This document shows, piece after piece, positions 1-8,793 of a stretch of 64,000 nucleotides of DNA. Source of the DNA: an uncultured Eubacterium sp. (GTDB taxonomy: Bacteria; Bacillota; Clostridia; Oscillospirales; Acutalibacteraceae); the NCBI RefSeq assembly GCF_934561735.1, contig NZ_CAKTGT010000004.1, positions 81,042 to 145,041 on the forward strand, written 5' to 3'. Below the pieces are notes generated by a model. That model was given only the letters and a program-made list of their open reading frames with translations. It searched no databases and was not told the DNA's origin. Every line of letters begins with the position of its first letter. Position 1 is the first letter of the stretch. Made by a program: the position numbers and the translations under genes.

Positions 1-1
1 G

Positions 2-1145
2 TATACCTGCTCGGCACAGGCTTGGCGAAACATTGTTTTAAATATCCTGCTTTTCGTTCCGTTCGGTATACTGCTTCCGCTTTTGAGCAAAAAGACAGAC
101 AAGCCGTATTTTGTTATACCTATAGGTGCGGCTTCATCACTTATTATTGAAGCTATACAATATATTTTCAAAATCGGTATTTTTTGAATTTGACGATGTG
201 CTGAACAACACGGTTGGCGTTATATTGGGATATTGTGTATACCGGCTGTTTTTCGCAACAAAAAATAAAGCCGTAACTCCTAAAAAAGTAATCATCTGCC
301 TTTTGCCGTTTCTGATTGTAATAGGAACATTTTCGGGCATATATGCCGCATATCAAATTCAACCTTACGGCAATTTATATATTTCCAATTACGAAAAGCA
401 CAATATGAAAAATACAAAAATCATTTGTGACACGGCAATTTCGGATAAAAGCACAACGAAAAATATATACCGTGCAAAAGAATATACAATTAGCGATGCA
501 ATAAAGCAAGCTAAATGCTTTTTTCAAAAAAGTAACATTGAGGTTGATTACAAATCATATGTAATTGAAAATGATACGCTTAAACTTAATTCCGTAGACG
601 GCAAATATCATTTTTCAATGGATTTAACAAATGGAACTTACAATTTTCAGAACGAGGATTTTTTTCAAGTATACACAAACGAAGTGCCCGACACATCATA
701 CACGGAAGATGAAATCAGAAATATACTTAAAGAATATTCCGTATTTCCGCCTGTTAATTCCGAACTTACCGTAAATGAAAATTCATACTATGAATTCAGC
801 CATACAGTCAGAGAAAACGACAAATCATTTTGTAACGGCACAATTTACTGCTATTTATTTAATGGTGATGTTTTAGGTCAAATTGACAACAATATGGTTG
901 ATTTGGACAAATGTGCTACCGAAAGCATTTTGAGCAAAAAAGAAGTTATAAATTTGATTAAGCAGGGCAAATTCTGCTCTGGTGAATATGATTTTGAAAA
1001 CAGTACTATTCAAATTAACAGTATAGAATTAACATATCTAAGTGATTCTAAAAATTATTATCAACCAATATATTACATCAAAGCAAGCCTTACAAACAGT
1101 AAAGTTCAAGAAATCGAGCTGTTCATTCCGGCATTAAAAAAATAA
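2..1145 (+). pseudogene. VanZ-like membrane protein, 5' end cut by window, frameshifted
   Basis: The gene enters from the left edge in frame 2 and reads through two hydrophobic segments typical of VanZ-family proteins (RNIVLNILLFVPFGILLPLL, then a VIPIGAASSLIIEAIQY segment). It stops at TGA 185-187, immediately after a run of six T at 180-185. Removing one T restores the reading frame: the next residues (EFDDVLNNTVGVILGY) are the expected VanZ continuation and run open to 1145. The distal half holds another membrane segment (LLPFLIVIGTFSGIYAAY) and then about 260 residues of unrecognised, probably extracytoplasmic sequence. VanZ-family proteins are poorly understood membrane proteins, some linked to glycopeptide resistance; no van cluster is present here. 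The break could be a true mutation, a sequencing error in the homopolymer, or slippage. Confidence 0.8.
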
Positions 1146-1166
1146 TTCTTATATATCTGCATATAA

Positions 1167-1205
1167 AAAAGTGCATTGGTACTTCACAATACCAACGCAC
1201 TTTTA
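1167..1205. terminator. Bidirectional terminator between VanZ-like gene and glgA
   Basis: An 11-bp arm GTGCATTGGTA pairs with TACCAACGCAC (one mismatch) around a short loop, with an A-run on the left and a T-run on the right. It can therefore act as an intrinsic terminator for both converging genes. Confidence 0.8.
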
Positions 1206-1216
1206 TTTTGTTTGTC

Positions 1217-2644
1217 TTAATCTTTAAGAAGTGATTTGTACATCTTGATGTACTCGTTTGCGGATTTGCCCCAAGACATATCACAGTTGAGTGCACGCTC
1301 AACAAGTGTTGGCCAATAATCCTTGTTGTTATAAGCCTCTACGCCACGGTAGATTGCACCGAGCATATCGTATGCGTCGTATGTTTGGAAAGTAAATCCG
1401 TTGCCCTCGCCGTCACCCGAATCGGTGATTGAGTCCTTAAGACCGCCCGTTTCACGAACGATAGGAACCGTGCCGTAGCGAAGTGCAACCATCTGTGAAA
1501 GACCGCAAGGCTCGCTCTTGCTCGGCATAAGGAACAAGTCTGCACCTGCATAAATCTTGCGTGCAAGGTCAGGAATAAATCCGATTGTTACGCCGACTTT
1601 ATCAGGATATTTATCGTGAAGTTCTCTAAAAAAGCTCTCATACTGCCATTCGCCCGAACCGAGAACAACATACTGAACATCACGCTCCCAAAGGCTCTTT
1701 TCCATAACTTCACGGATGAGATCAAGTCCCTTGTGGCCGACAAGACGAGATACGATACCGATAACCGGCACATCATCTCTGACAGCAAGACCCATCTGCT
1801 CTTGAAGAGCCTTTTTGCACTCTGCCTTACCCTTTTTCCAATTTTCGGCATTGTAATTTGCAACAATGTTAGGGTCGGTTTCAGGGTTATAATTTTCGGT
1901 ATCAATACCGTTGAGGATACCGCAAAGTTTCCAGCTACGCTGATTGAGAATAGGGTCAAGACCGTAGGAATACCACGGGTCAAGAATTTCCTTTGCGTAG
2001 GTCGGAGAAACGGTTGTTACTTTATTTGCACACTCGATACCTGCCTTCATAAAGTTAACAAGTCCATCGTACAAAATAAGATTGTTATATTCAGGTGCAA
2101 TGCCCAAAACATCGTTGAGAAGTTCGTCACCGTACTTGCCCTGATACTGAATGTTGTGGATTGTGAAAACAGTTTTGATGTTTTCATATCCCATTTGGTT
2201 TGCATAATAGCAAGAATAATAAAGCGGTGTGAGAGCCGACTGCCAATCGTTGCAATGAATGATGTCCGGCTTCCAATCAATGTGAGGAATAATCTCAAGA
2301 ACCGCTCTTGAGAAGAAAGCAAATCTTTCCGCATCGTCATAGTGACCGTAAATTCCGTCACGCTTAAAATAATACTGATTGTCAAGGAAGTAATAAATTA
2401 CTCCATTGTGCTTTGCTTCAAAAATACCGCAATACTGTCTACGCCACGAAACAGGAACGGAAATCGATGTAATAAACTTCATTTTATCCTTATATTCCTG
2501 CTTAATGGAATCATAAAGAGGCATTACAACACGGCAACCGATAAGGCGTTTGCGAAGTGCAACAGGCAACGAGCCGGCAACATCACCCAAACCGCCGGAA
2601 GCCATAAAAGGCAACGCTTCAGATGCAACATATAAAACCTTCAT
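1217..2644 (-). CDS. glgA: Glycogen synthase, ADP-glucose type (GT5)
   Basis: Cytoplasmic enzyme that extends alpha-1,4-glucan from ADP-glucose. It has 475 residues, the normal length for bacterial GlgA. The N-terminal GT5 domain carries ASGGLGDV at residues 15-22, where the usual motif is KTGGLxDV, so the lysine position is Ala here. HCNDWQ lies at about 130-135. The C-terminal GT1-type domain shows VSRLVGHKGL near 300 and the nucleotide-sugar loop SEPCGLSQ followed by VRETGGLKDS near 380-405. AGGAGG precedes the ATG. It is the last gene of glgB-glgC-glgD-glgA, 12 nt after glgD, and is followed by the shared terminator. The identification is secure; the lysine substitution is the one odd point. 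Confidence 0.97.
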   Translation of the reverse strand: MKVLYVASEALPFMASGGLGDVAGSLPVALRKRLIGCRVVMPLYDSIKQEYKDKMKFITSISVPVSWRRQYCGIFEAKHNGVIYYFLDNQYYFKRDGIYGHYDDAERFAFFSRAVLEIIPHIDWKPDIIHCNDWQSALTPLYYSCYYANQMGYENIKTVFTIHNIQYQGKYGDELLNDVLGIAPEYNNLILYDGLVNFMKAGIECANKVTTVSPTYAKEILDPWYSYGLDPILNQRSWKLCGILNGIDTENYNPETDPNIVANYNAENWKKGKAECKKALQEQMGLAVRDDVPVIGIVSRLVGHKGLDLIREVMEKSLWERDVQYVVLGSGEWQYESFFRELHDKYPDKVGVTIGFIPDLARKIYAGADLFLMPSKSEPCGLSQMVALRYGTVPIVRETGGLKDSITDSGDGEGNGFTFQTYDAYDMLGAIYRGVEAYNNKDYWPTLVERALNCDMSWGKSANEYIKMYKSLLKD

Positions 2645-2656
2645 TTGTAAATCCTC

Positions 2657-3778
2657 CTAAATTTTTGTACCCTTTGAAAGACAAACCGGATAGTTAGCCG
2701 CACCGGAAAGCTCAACATCGGATTTAATAACGCAATCCTTATCGGAAATGACATAATTCATTTTTACATTTTCGCCGACAACGGTGTCCTGCATAAGGAT
2801 AGAATTCTTAACAACTGCACCTGCTTTAATTTTAACACCCTTGAAAAGAATGCAGTTTTCAACAGTACCCTTAACCACACAGCCGTCGGCAACAAGAGAA
2901 TTTGTAACTTCTGCTTCCATACCGTAAAGGGTTGGCATATCGTCACGCTCTTTTGTATAAATAGGGCGTTCCTTTGCAAAAAGCTTTTTCTTATTTTCTC
3001 TGTCAAGAATACTCATTGAAACATCATAATAGCTTTGAACACTGTCGATAGTGCCTACAAAGCAATCTGTTGCATCATAAGAATAAACCTTTTTGTTCTT
3101 AATGTTTTGAAGAAGGATGTTACGCTGGAACGAAACCAAGTTTTTTGAATGAGCGGCGGTCACCAGTTCCTCAAGTAAATACTTTTTGATGAGCACAACA
3201 TTTGTAGAATAAAAAGCAGTTTCAACATCAGGGTCAATGGAAGCCTCTAAAATTCTGCCGTCATCCGCAACCTTGTCAAAAACAAGGATGTTGCTGAACG
3301 CTGTCGGCTTTTTAGCCTTGACGCCAACGATTGTAATATCCGCCTCGGACTTTTCGTGTGCATCAAACACCTTGGACAAATCGATATTCATAAGATTATA
3401 GCAATCCGACATCAAAACATATTCCTGCGTTGAATGGTCAAGAAATCCCATATTGCCGTAAATAGCATCAATTCTGTTGCCCCACATGGTAACGGAATTG
3501 CTTGAATACGGCGGAAGAATATGCAAACCGTCTGTTTTGCGTGACAAATCCCAAGGCTTGCCTGTGCCTACATGGTCCATGAGGGAATTAAAGTTTGCGT
3601 TTGTTACAACGCCCACATTTGTAACCGAGCTTTCCACCATATTGGAAAGCGGGAAATCGATAAGGCGGTATCTTGCACAAAACGGAACGGAACCCATAGT
3701 TCTCAATTCTGTAAGTGATTCAAGAGTTTCTTCGTGAATATTGGCAAAAATCATGCCGAGTACATTTTTTCCGTTCAT
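2657..3778 (-). CDS. glgD: GlgD, ADP-glucose pyrophosphorylase regulatory-type subunit
   Basis: A 373-residue relative of GlgC. The nucleotidyltransferase fold is recognisable (RYRLIDFPLSNMVESS, GKPWDLSRKTDGLHILPPY, a GNRIDAIYGN equivalent of GTANAIYQN) and the C-terminus looks like a left-handed beta-helix. The nucleotide-binding GGxGxRL loop is replaced by an unrelated segment (NIHEETLESLTELR), and the metal-binding GDH is replaced by SDC, so the chain is probably non-catalytic. Firmicute GlgD is known to pair with GlgC and change its activity. It lies 2 nt downstream of glgC, which suggests coupled translation and equal stoichiometry. Confidence 0.95.
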   Translation of the reverse strand: MNGKNVLGMIFANIHEETLESLTELRTMGSVPFCARYRLIDFPLSNMVESSVTNVGVVTNANFNSLMDHVGTGKPWDLSRKTDGLHILPPYSSNSVTMWGNRIDAIYGNMGFLDHSTQEYVLMSDCYNLMNIDLSKVFDAHEKSEADITIVGVKAKKPTAFSNILVFDKVADDGRILEASIDPDVETAFYSTNVVLIKKYLLEELVTAAHSKNLVSFQRNILLQNIKNKKVYSYDATDCFVGTIDSVQSYYDVSMSILDRENKKKLFAKERPIYTKERDDMPTLYGMEAEVTNSLVADGCVVKGTVENCILFKGVKIKAGAVVKNSILMQDTVVGENVKMNYVISDKDCVIKSDVELSGAANYPVCLSKGTKI

Positions 3779-3780
3779 AC

Positions 3781-4986
3781 TTATACCTCCTCCCCTGACG
3801 GAATCATATCTTTAGGTTCTACTTTTTTACCTTTTGTAATTGTTGCGTTTGAGCCTACAACCGCAACGCCCCAAGTTGACGGATCTTCCAAATTTTCAGG
3901 AATTGCACCAACCTGTGCATCTTCCTCAATAACAGCGTCTTCTGCAATTATAGAATAGTACACTTTTGCACCCTTTTTGATTGTTGCACCGGGCATAATA
4001 ACGGAAAATCTAACATCTGCATCTTCCTCAACTGTTACCTTTGATGAAACAACGGAGTATTCAACCGTGCCGTCAATATCGCAACCCTCGGAAATCGAAG
4101 AATTTTCGATAGTTGCATTTTTGCCTATGTAATGAGGCGGTGCGTCAGGTGTTCTGCTGTAAATTCTCCAAGATGTATCCGAAAGGTCGAGGTCAACATT
4201 TGGATTGATGATGTCGAGATTTGCCTCCCAAAGAGAATCAATTGTGCCAACATCCTTCCAATAGCCCTTAAATGGATAAGCAAACATACGCTGACCGTCG
4301 TTAAGCATATTAGGAATGATATTTTTACCGAAGTCATTTGATGAATTTTCATCGGCTTCGTCCTCGCAAAGATACTTTCTGAGCTTATCCCAAGAGAACA
4401 CATACACACCCATAGAAGCCTTGTTTGACTTTGGTACGGCAGGCTTTTCGGCAAATTCATAGATTTGGTCGTTATCGTCTGTTGCGAGAATACCGAAACG
4501 AGATGCCTCCTCCCACGGAACTTCAAGAACTGCAATTGTGCAATCGGCATTATTCTTTTTGTGGAACTCAATCATCTTTGAGTAGTCCATCTTATAGATA
4601 TGGTCGCCCGAAAGAATAACCACATACTTAGGGTCATATTTCTCAATAAAATTGATATTTTGATAAATAGCATTAGCCGTGCCCTTGTACCAAGAAGCAC
4701 CGCCGATTGCCTCATACGGTGACAAAATATGTACGCCGCCGTTGAGTCTGTCCAAATCCCAAGGATGACCGTTGCCCAAATAATCATTGAGTACAAGCGG
4801 CTGATATTGTGTGAGAACGCCGACTGTATAAATACCGCTGTTTACGCAGTTTGAAAGCGGGAAGTCGATTATACGATAGTTACCGCCGTAAGGAACCGCA
4901 GGCTTTGCAACGCTTTTGGTAAGAACGCCCAAACGACTGCCCTGACCGCCGGCAAGAAGCATAGCAACAACATCTGTTTTTGACAT
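3781..4986 (-). CDS. glgC: Glucose-1-phosphate adenylyltransferase, catalytic subunit
   Basis: Makes ADP-glucose from ATP and glucose-1-phosphate, the committed step of glycogen synthesis. It has 401 residues. The N-terminal loop AMLLAGGQGSRL with the downstream KPAVPYGGNYRIIDFPLSN is intact. Also present are GNGHPWDL, GTANAIYQN and the catalytic GDHIYKMDY, then a hexapeptide beta-helix (repeats such as IENSSISEGCDI, VRFSVIMPGATI). It lies between glgB (18 nt upstream) and glgD (2 nt downstream). Confidence 0.97.
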   Translation of the reverse strand: MSKTDVVAMLLAGGQGSRLGVLTKSVAKPAVPYGGNYRIIDFPLSNCVNSGIYTVGVLTQYQPLVLNDYLGNGHPWDLDRLNGGVHILSPYEAIGGASWYKGTANAIYQNINFIEKYDPKYVVILSGDHIYKMDYSKMIEFHKKNNADCTIAVLEVPWEEASRFGILATDDNDQIYEFAEKPAVPKSNKASMGVYVFSWDKLRKYLCEDEADENSSNDFGKNIIPNMLNDGQRMFAYPFKGYWKDVGTIDSLWEANLDIINPNVDLDLSDTSWRIYSRTPDAPPHYIGKNATIENSSISEGCDIDGTVEYSVVSSKVTVEEDADVRFSVIMPGATIKKGAKVYYSIIAEDAVIEEDAQVGAIPENLEDPSTWGVAVVGSNATITKGKKVEPKDMIPSGEEV

Positions 4987-5004
4987 ACTGTAAATCCTCC
5001 TGTA

Positions 5005-7059
5005 TTATCTCTTTTTCTTTTTACTGTTTGTTTTGGAATCTTTTGCAGGTACGGTTTGTTTTGCCTTTGCCTGCACAGGTTTCTCCTCTTTTATTTCCGC
5101 TTCGCTTACCTGCTGTTTTGTAGGCTTTGCCGGTTTTGTTTCCGACTTAACCGCCTTTTCTTTTTTAGCCGGTAATTTATCGGTCGTTTTTTTGAGGAAC
5201 ATTGCCGACAATCCGTGAAGTTTCAAATCAATATACTGTTCATAGCCGTGGATGCTGCCCTTTTTAGACTTATACGAGCCGGACATTCTGTGCTTATCTC
5301 CGCCGAATTTTTCAAGCGAGGTATCAAACACAACCTTATAAGTTCCGTTCTTAGGAACTCCGATACGGTATGAATCAAAACTGTTCGGAGTCCAATTAAA
5401 CACGGCGATAAGTTCTTCGCCTTTTTTGTTCATTCTTCTAAAGGCAATTACGCTGTTGCAATTATCCTCGGAAGAAATCCACTGAAATCCGTCCCAACTG
5501 TAATCAATTTCCCAAAGTTCGCTGTGCTCCTTGTAGAACTTGTTAAGTTCTCTTGAGAACTCCAAGGTTTGTCTGTGTTTTTCGTAATCGAGAAGAACCC
5601 AGTCAAGTCCTTGCTTGTAATTCCACTCGATGAACTGACCGAACTCACTGCCCATAAAGAGAAGCTTTTTGCCCGGATGAGCCATCATATATGCAAGGAA
5701 CAACCTCAAGCCGTCAAACTTCATATCATATTCGCCCGGCATTTTGTTAAGCAAACTTGCCTTGCCGTGAACAACCTCATCGTGAGATACAGGCAAAACA
5801 AAATTTTCGCTGAACGCATAGAAAAAGCTGAATGTAATGCAGTTGTGATTGCCTTTTCTGAAAAGCGGGTCAAGCGATGTATAGCGAAGCATATCGTTCA
5901 TCCAACCCATATTCCACTTGAAATTGAATCCAAGTCCGCCCTCTGACGGAGGCATTGTAATCATCGGCCAAGCGGTGCTTTCCTCTGCAATCATCATCGA
6001 ACCCAGATGATTGGTGAGAATGGTTGAATTGAGTTGGCGGAAGAAATCAACCGCTTCAAGATTTTCTCTGCCGCCGTTTTTGTTAGGAGTCCACTCGCCG
6101 TCTTTTCTGCAATAATCAAGGTAAAGCATTGAAGCAACGGCGTCTACACGAAGACCGTCAAAATGGAATTCTTCAATCCAATAATTAGCTGACGAAATAA
6201 GGAACGACTTGACCTCTTTTTTGGCATAGTCGAACACTCTTGTGCCCCATTCCTTATGCTCGCCTTTTTTCATATCGCTGTATTCGTAACAGCAAGTGCC
6301 GTCAAATTCATACAGTCCAAAGGCATCCTTTGGGAAGTGGGCAGGAACCCAGTCGAGAATAACGCCTATTCCCTCCTTATGGCAGGTGTCCACAAAATAC
6401 TTCAAGTCCTCAGGAAGTCCGTATCTTGAAGTTGCGGCAAAATAGCCTGTTACCTGATAACCCCAAGAGCCGTCAAACGGATATTCCATAATCGGGAGCA
6501 TCTCAATGTGAGTGTAGCCCATATCCTTTACATAAGGAACAAGCTGCTCGGCAAGTTCACGATAAGTCAGGAAGTTGCCGTCATCGTGCATTTTCCACGA
6601 GCCCATATGAACCTCGTAGATATTAACAGGCTTTTCCAAAATATTCTGTCGGCTTTTGTCAAGTTGCCATTTGGAATCTTTCCATTTGTAATCTTTGAGT
6701 TCGTAAACTTTTGAGCCTGTGCCCGGTCGTGTTTCCTGATGCACCGCATACGGGTCTGCCTTAAGAAGTGTTGCACCCGTGTTGGTTTTGATTGCATATT
6801 TGTAACAGTCATAAACCTTTACATCATCTATAATCACTTCCCAAATTCCCGGAGAAACGGCAACACATTTGTTTGCACTTTCGTCCCAAGAATTGAAATC
6901 GCCCACAACAGACACACCTTGAGCATTAGGTGCCCAAACTCTAAAGGCTACTTTGTCGCCGTCAATACGGTGATTGCCGAAAAACTCGTATGCCTTATAG
7001 TTGGTTCCGTCATGAAAAAGATACACGGGAAGTTGGTATTCTTCTTTCATTTTTTTCAT
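5005..7059 (-). CDS. glgB: 1,4-alpha-glucan branching enzyme with basic C-terminal tail
   Basis: Introduces alpha-1,6 branches into glycogen. The ATG at 7059 is preferred because AAAGGA sits 6 nt upstream; an in-frame TTG at 7080 lies upstream of that ribosome site. The product has 684 residues: an N-terminal CBM48 (about 25-110) and a GH13 barrel with ILDWVPAHFPKD, the nucleophile region GLRVDAVASM, acid/base region MMIAEEST and VLPVSHDEVVHG, then the C-terminal beta domain. Unusually, about 60 residues rich in Lys, Pro, Ala and Glu follow the domain and end in KKKKR; they look disordered and are not part of the conserved enzyme. It is the first gene of the glg operon. Confidence 0.96.
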   Translation of the reverse strand: MKKMKEEYQLPVYLFHDGTNYKAYEFFGNHRIDGDKVAFRVWAPNAQGVSVVGDFNSWDESANKCVAVSPGIWEVIIDDVKVYDCYKYAIKTNTGATLLKADPYAVHQETRPGTGSKVYELKDYKWKDSKWQLDKSRQNILEKPVNIYEVHMGSWKMHDDGNFLTYRELAEQLVPYVKDMGYTHIEMLPIMEYPFDGSWGYQVTGYFAATSRYGLPEDLKYFVDTCHKEGIGVILDWVPAHFPKDAFGLYEFDGTCCYEYSDMKKGEHKEWGTRVFDYAKKEVKSFLISSANYWIEEFHFDGLRVDAVASMLYLDYCRKDGEWTPNKNGGRENLEAVDFFRQLNSTILTNHLGSMMIAEESTAWPMITMPPSEGGLGFNFKWNMGWMNDMLRYTSLDPLFRKGNHNCITFSFFYAFSENFVLPVSHDEVVHGKASLLNKMPGEYDMKFDGLRLFLAYMMAHPGKKLLFMGSEFGQFIEWNYKQGLDWVLLDYEKHRQTLEFSRELNKFYKEHSELWEIDYSWDGFQWISSEDNCNSVIAFRRMNKKGEELIAVFNWTPNSFDSYRIGVPKNGTYKVVFDTSLEKFGGDKHRMSGSYKSKKGSIHGYEQYIDLKLHGLSAMFLKKTTDKLPAKKEKAVKSETKPAKPTKQQVSEAEIKEEKPVQAKAKQTVPAKDSKTNSKKKKR

Positions 7060-7134
7060 AGAAAATCCTTTCGTTAACAATTACTAAACAACAAAAAGGG
7101 TACACTTTCCCTACTTTGAATATTCTATAAAATA

Positions 7135-7163
7135 ATAATAACACTATTACAAACAGTTTTCAA
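7135..7163 (-). promoter_or_regulatory. Promoter of the glg operon
   Basis: On the minus strand TTGAAA (7158-7163) is followed after exactly 17 nt by TATTAT (7135-7140). The predicted start lies about 70 nt before glgB. Confidence 0.7.
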
Positions 7164-7296
7164 GAGTTATTTGGTTATTTTGTTACAAGAAAATGTAAAA
7201 TATTTATAAAATCTGTGCACTTTGTCAAATACGCACAAAAAAAGTACTACTCGGTAAAAGTAACAAAATTTTTATAAAATTATAGTATATTTTCTA

Positions 7297-7326
7297 TTGC
7301 CACATTTCATTATAATATGTTATAAT
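7297..7326 (+). promoter_or_regulatory. Promoter of the ANTAR-dapF-dapL unit
   Basis: TTGCCA (7297-7302), an 18-nt spacer, then TATAAT (7321-7326). The gene start is about 65 nt downstream. Confidence 0.6.
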
Positions 7327-7393
7327 AATTTATATTTTTAAAATAACAAACATATATATTAAGGACTAACATATTTGGGGTGGAGAACAGGCT

Positions 7394-7909
7394 ATGAAAA
7401 ACATCATTGTTGCATACCCTAACAGGAACACGGCTTTGCAGCTGAAAAGCGTTCTTGAGCAAGACGGCCTTTATGTATCGCACATCTGTGCCACGGGTGC
7501 AAGTGCCCTTGGTATTGCGGCGGATATGCGTAGCGGCGTTATAATCTGTGCATCTATTTTGCGTGATATGGGTGCGGCGGTTATGGCGGAAAGATTGCCA
7601 TCGGGCTTTGATGTAGTCGCTCTGTCAAGAAGCGGAAAAGAAGATTACATGGGCAACCTCATTTGTCTTCCCCTACCGCTTGACAAAGATGATTTTTTAA
7701 GAACGGTTGAAATTCTTGTTACAACCGAAAGTTCTTTTACCGACAGAAATCTTAACGACAACGAATACATATCAAATGCAAAAGCCGTATTGATGAACAT
7801 CAATTCAATGACCGAAATGCAAGCACACAAATTTTTGCAAGGCGAAAGTATGAAAAGCGGTATGAAAATGGTTGATGTTGCAAAAGACATCATTACAAGA
7901 TTTGAATAG
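7394..7909 (+). CDS. ANTAR-domain antiterminator with degenerate receiver domain
   Basis: A 171-residue two-domain regulator. Residues about 115-171 match the ANTAR RNA-binding fold (NAKAVLMNINSMTEMQAHKF then SGMKMVDVAKDII), which in characterised proteins binds two-hairpin RNA and prevents termination. Residues 1-108 have receiver-like alternation, but the acidic pair after the first strand is replaced (VAYPNRN), the phospho-accepting Asp position reads IICAS, and the conserved Lys near the end is lost (PLPLDKDD). Phosphorylation is therefore unlikely. GGTGGAG precedes the ATG by 8 nt. It is 8 nt upstream of dapF, so the two are probably co-transcribed. Its RNA target is not visible here. 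Confidence 0.88.
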   Translation: MKNIIVAYPNRNTALQLKSVLEQDGLYVSHICATGASALGIAADMRSGVIICASILRDMGAAVMAERLPSGFDVVALSRSGKEDYMGNLICLPLPLDKDDFLRTVEILVTTESSFTDRNLNDNEYISNAKAVLMNINSMTEMQAHKFLQGESMKSGMKMVDVAKDIITRFE

Positions 7910-7917
7910 GTGATACA

Positions 7918-8769
7918 ATGAAATTACAATTTGTTAAAATGCACGGTGCCGGCAACGACTATGTCTATGTTGACGGAATGAAATATCAGATACCCGATGA
8001 AAGTGCGGCGGCAAAGAAGTTGTCGGACAGACATTTCAGCGTAGGCGGTGACGGGCTCATTATCATCAAAAAAGGCACAAAAGCCGATTTTGAAATGGTT
8101 ATGTACAATCCCGACGGTTCAAGAGGTGCAATGTGCGGCAACGGTATTCGCTGTGTTGCAAAATACCTTTTTGACGAGGGATATACAAACGGCAAAACGG
8201 AATTTACAATCGAATCTATGGGTGCCATCAAACACATCAAGGTAAATGTTATTGACGGCAAGGTTGTATCCGCAAGAGTTGATATGGGCAAACCGATACT
8301 CAAGGCAAGCGACATTCCCGTTAACTTTGACGGAGAGAAATGCGTTAATCAACCTGTTACATTCGCTGACAGAAAGTTCAATATGACCTGCGTTTCAATG
8401 GGCAACCCTCATGCGGTTATGTTCATTGACGAGCATCCGACAGATTTTGATTTGAACAAATACGGCAAAACAGCAGAGCAAAACACCGAATTGTTCCCCG
8501 ACAGAGTAAATGCCGAATTTGCAAAAGTTATCGACAGAGAAAATATTGAAATGCGTGTTTACGAGCGTGGTACGGGAGAAACTCTTGCCTGCGGCACGGG
8601 TGCATGTGCAACCGCTGTTTCCGCAATTCTCAACGGCTACTGCGACAACAAAGTTACCGTTCACCTTCTCGGCGGAGATTTGATTATAGAATGGAGCGGC
8701 AACGAAAACGACAGCGTTATTATGACCGGACCGGCAGAATATGCTTTTACCGGTACGGTTGAAATATAA
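7918..8769 (+). CDS. dapF: Diaminopimelate epimerase
   Basis: Converts LL- to meso-diaminopimelate for lysine and peptidoglycan synthesis. It has 283 residues. The two catalytic cysteines are visible: Cys73 in MCGNGIRCVAKY and Cys225 in ETLACGTGACATAV, one in each of the two pseudo-symmetric halves. The next gene, dapL, makes its substrate, so the two form a functional pair. Confidence 0.98.
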   Translation: MKLQFVKMHGAGNDYVYVDGMKYQIPDESAAAKKLSDRHFSVGGDGLIIIKKGTKADFEMVMYNPDGSRGAMCGNGIRCVAKYLFDEGYTNGKTEFTIESMGAIKHIKVNVIDGKVVSARVDMGKPILKASDIPVNFDGEKCVNQPVTFADRKFNMTCVSMGNPHAVMFIDEHPTDFDLNKYGKTAEQNTELFPDRVNAEFAKVIDRENIEMRVYERGTGETLACGTGACATAVSAILNGYCDNKVTVHLLGGDLIIEWSGNENDSVIMTGPAEYAFTGTVEI

Positions 8770-8793
8770 GTAATTTAACGGAGGTTTAAAAAT

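Larger units (their letters stand above)
7060..7393. other. AT-rich divergent intergenic region glgB / ANTAR regulator
   Basis: This 334-nt stretch contains no convincing gene. It holds one promoter for each direction (listed separately), the glgB leader of about 70 nt and the leader of the ANTAR gene. No riboswitch-like fold was recognised. Confidence 0.7.

Noticed and set aside
1616..2311. 231-codon plus-strand frame opposite glgA
   Set aside because: It is antisense to a clearly conserved gene, and has no ribosome site or recognisable domain.
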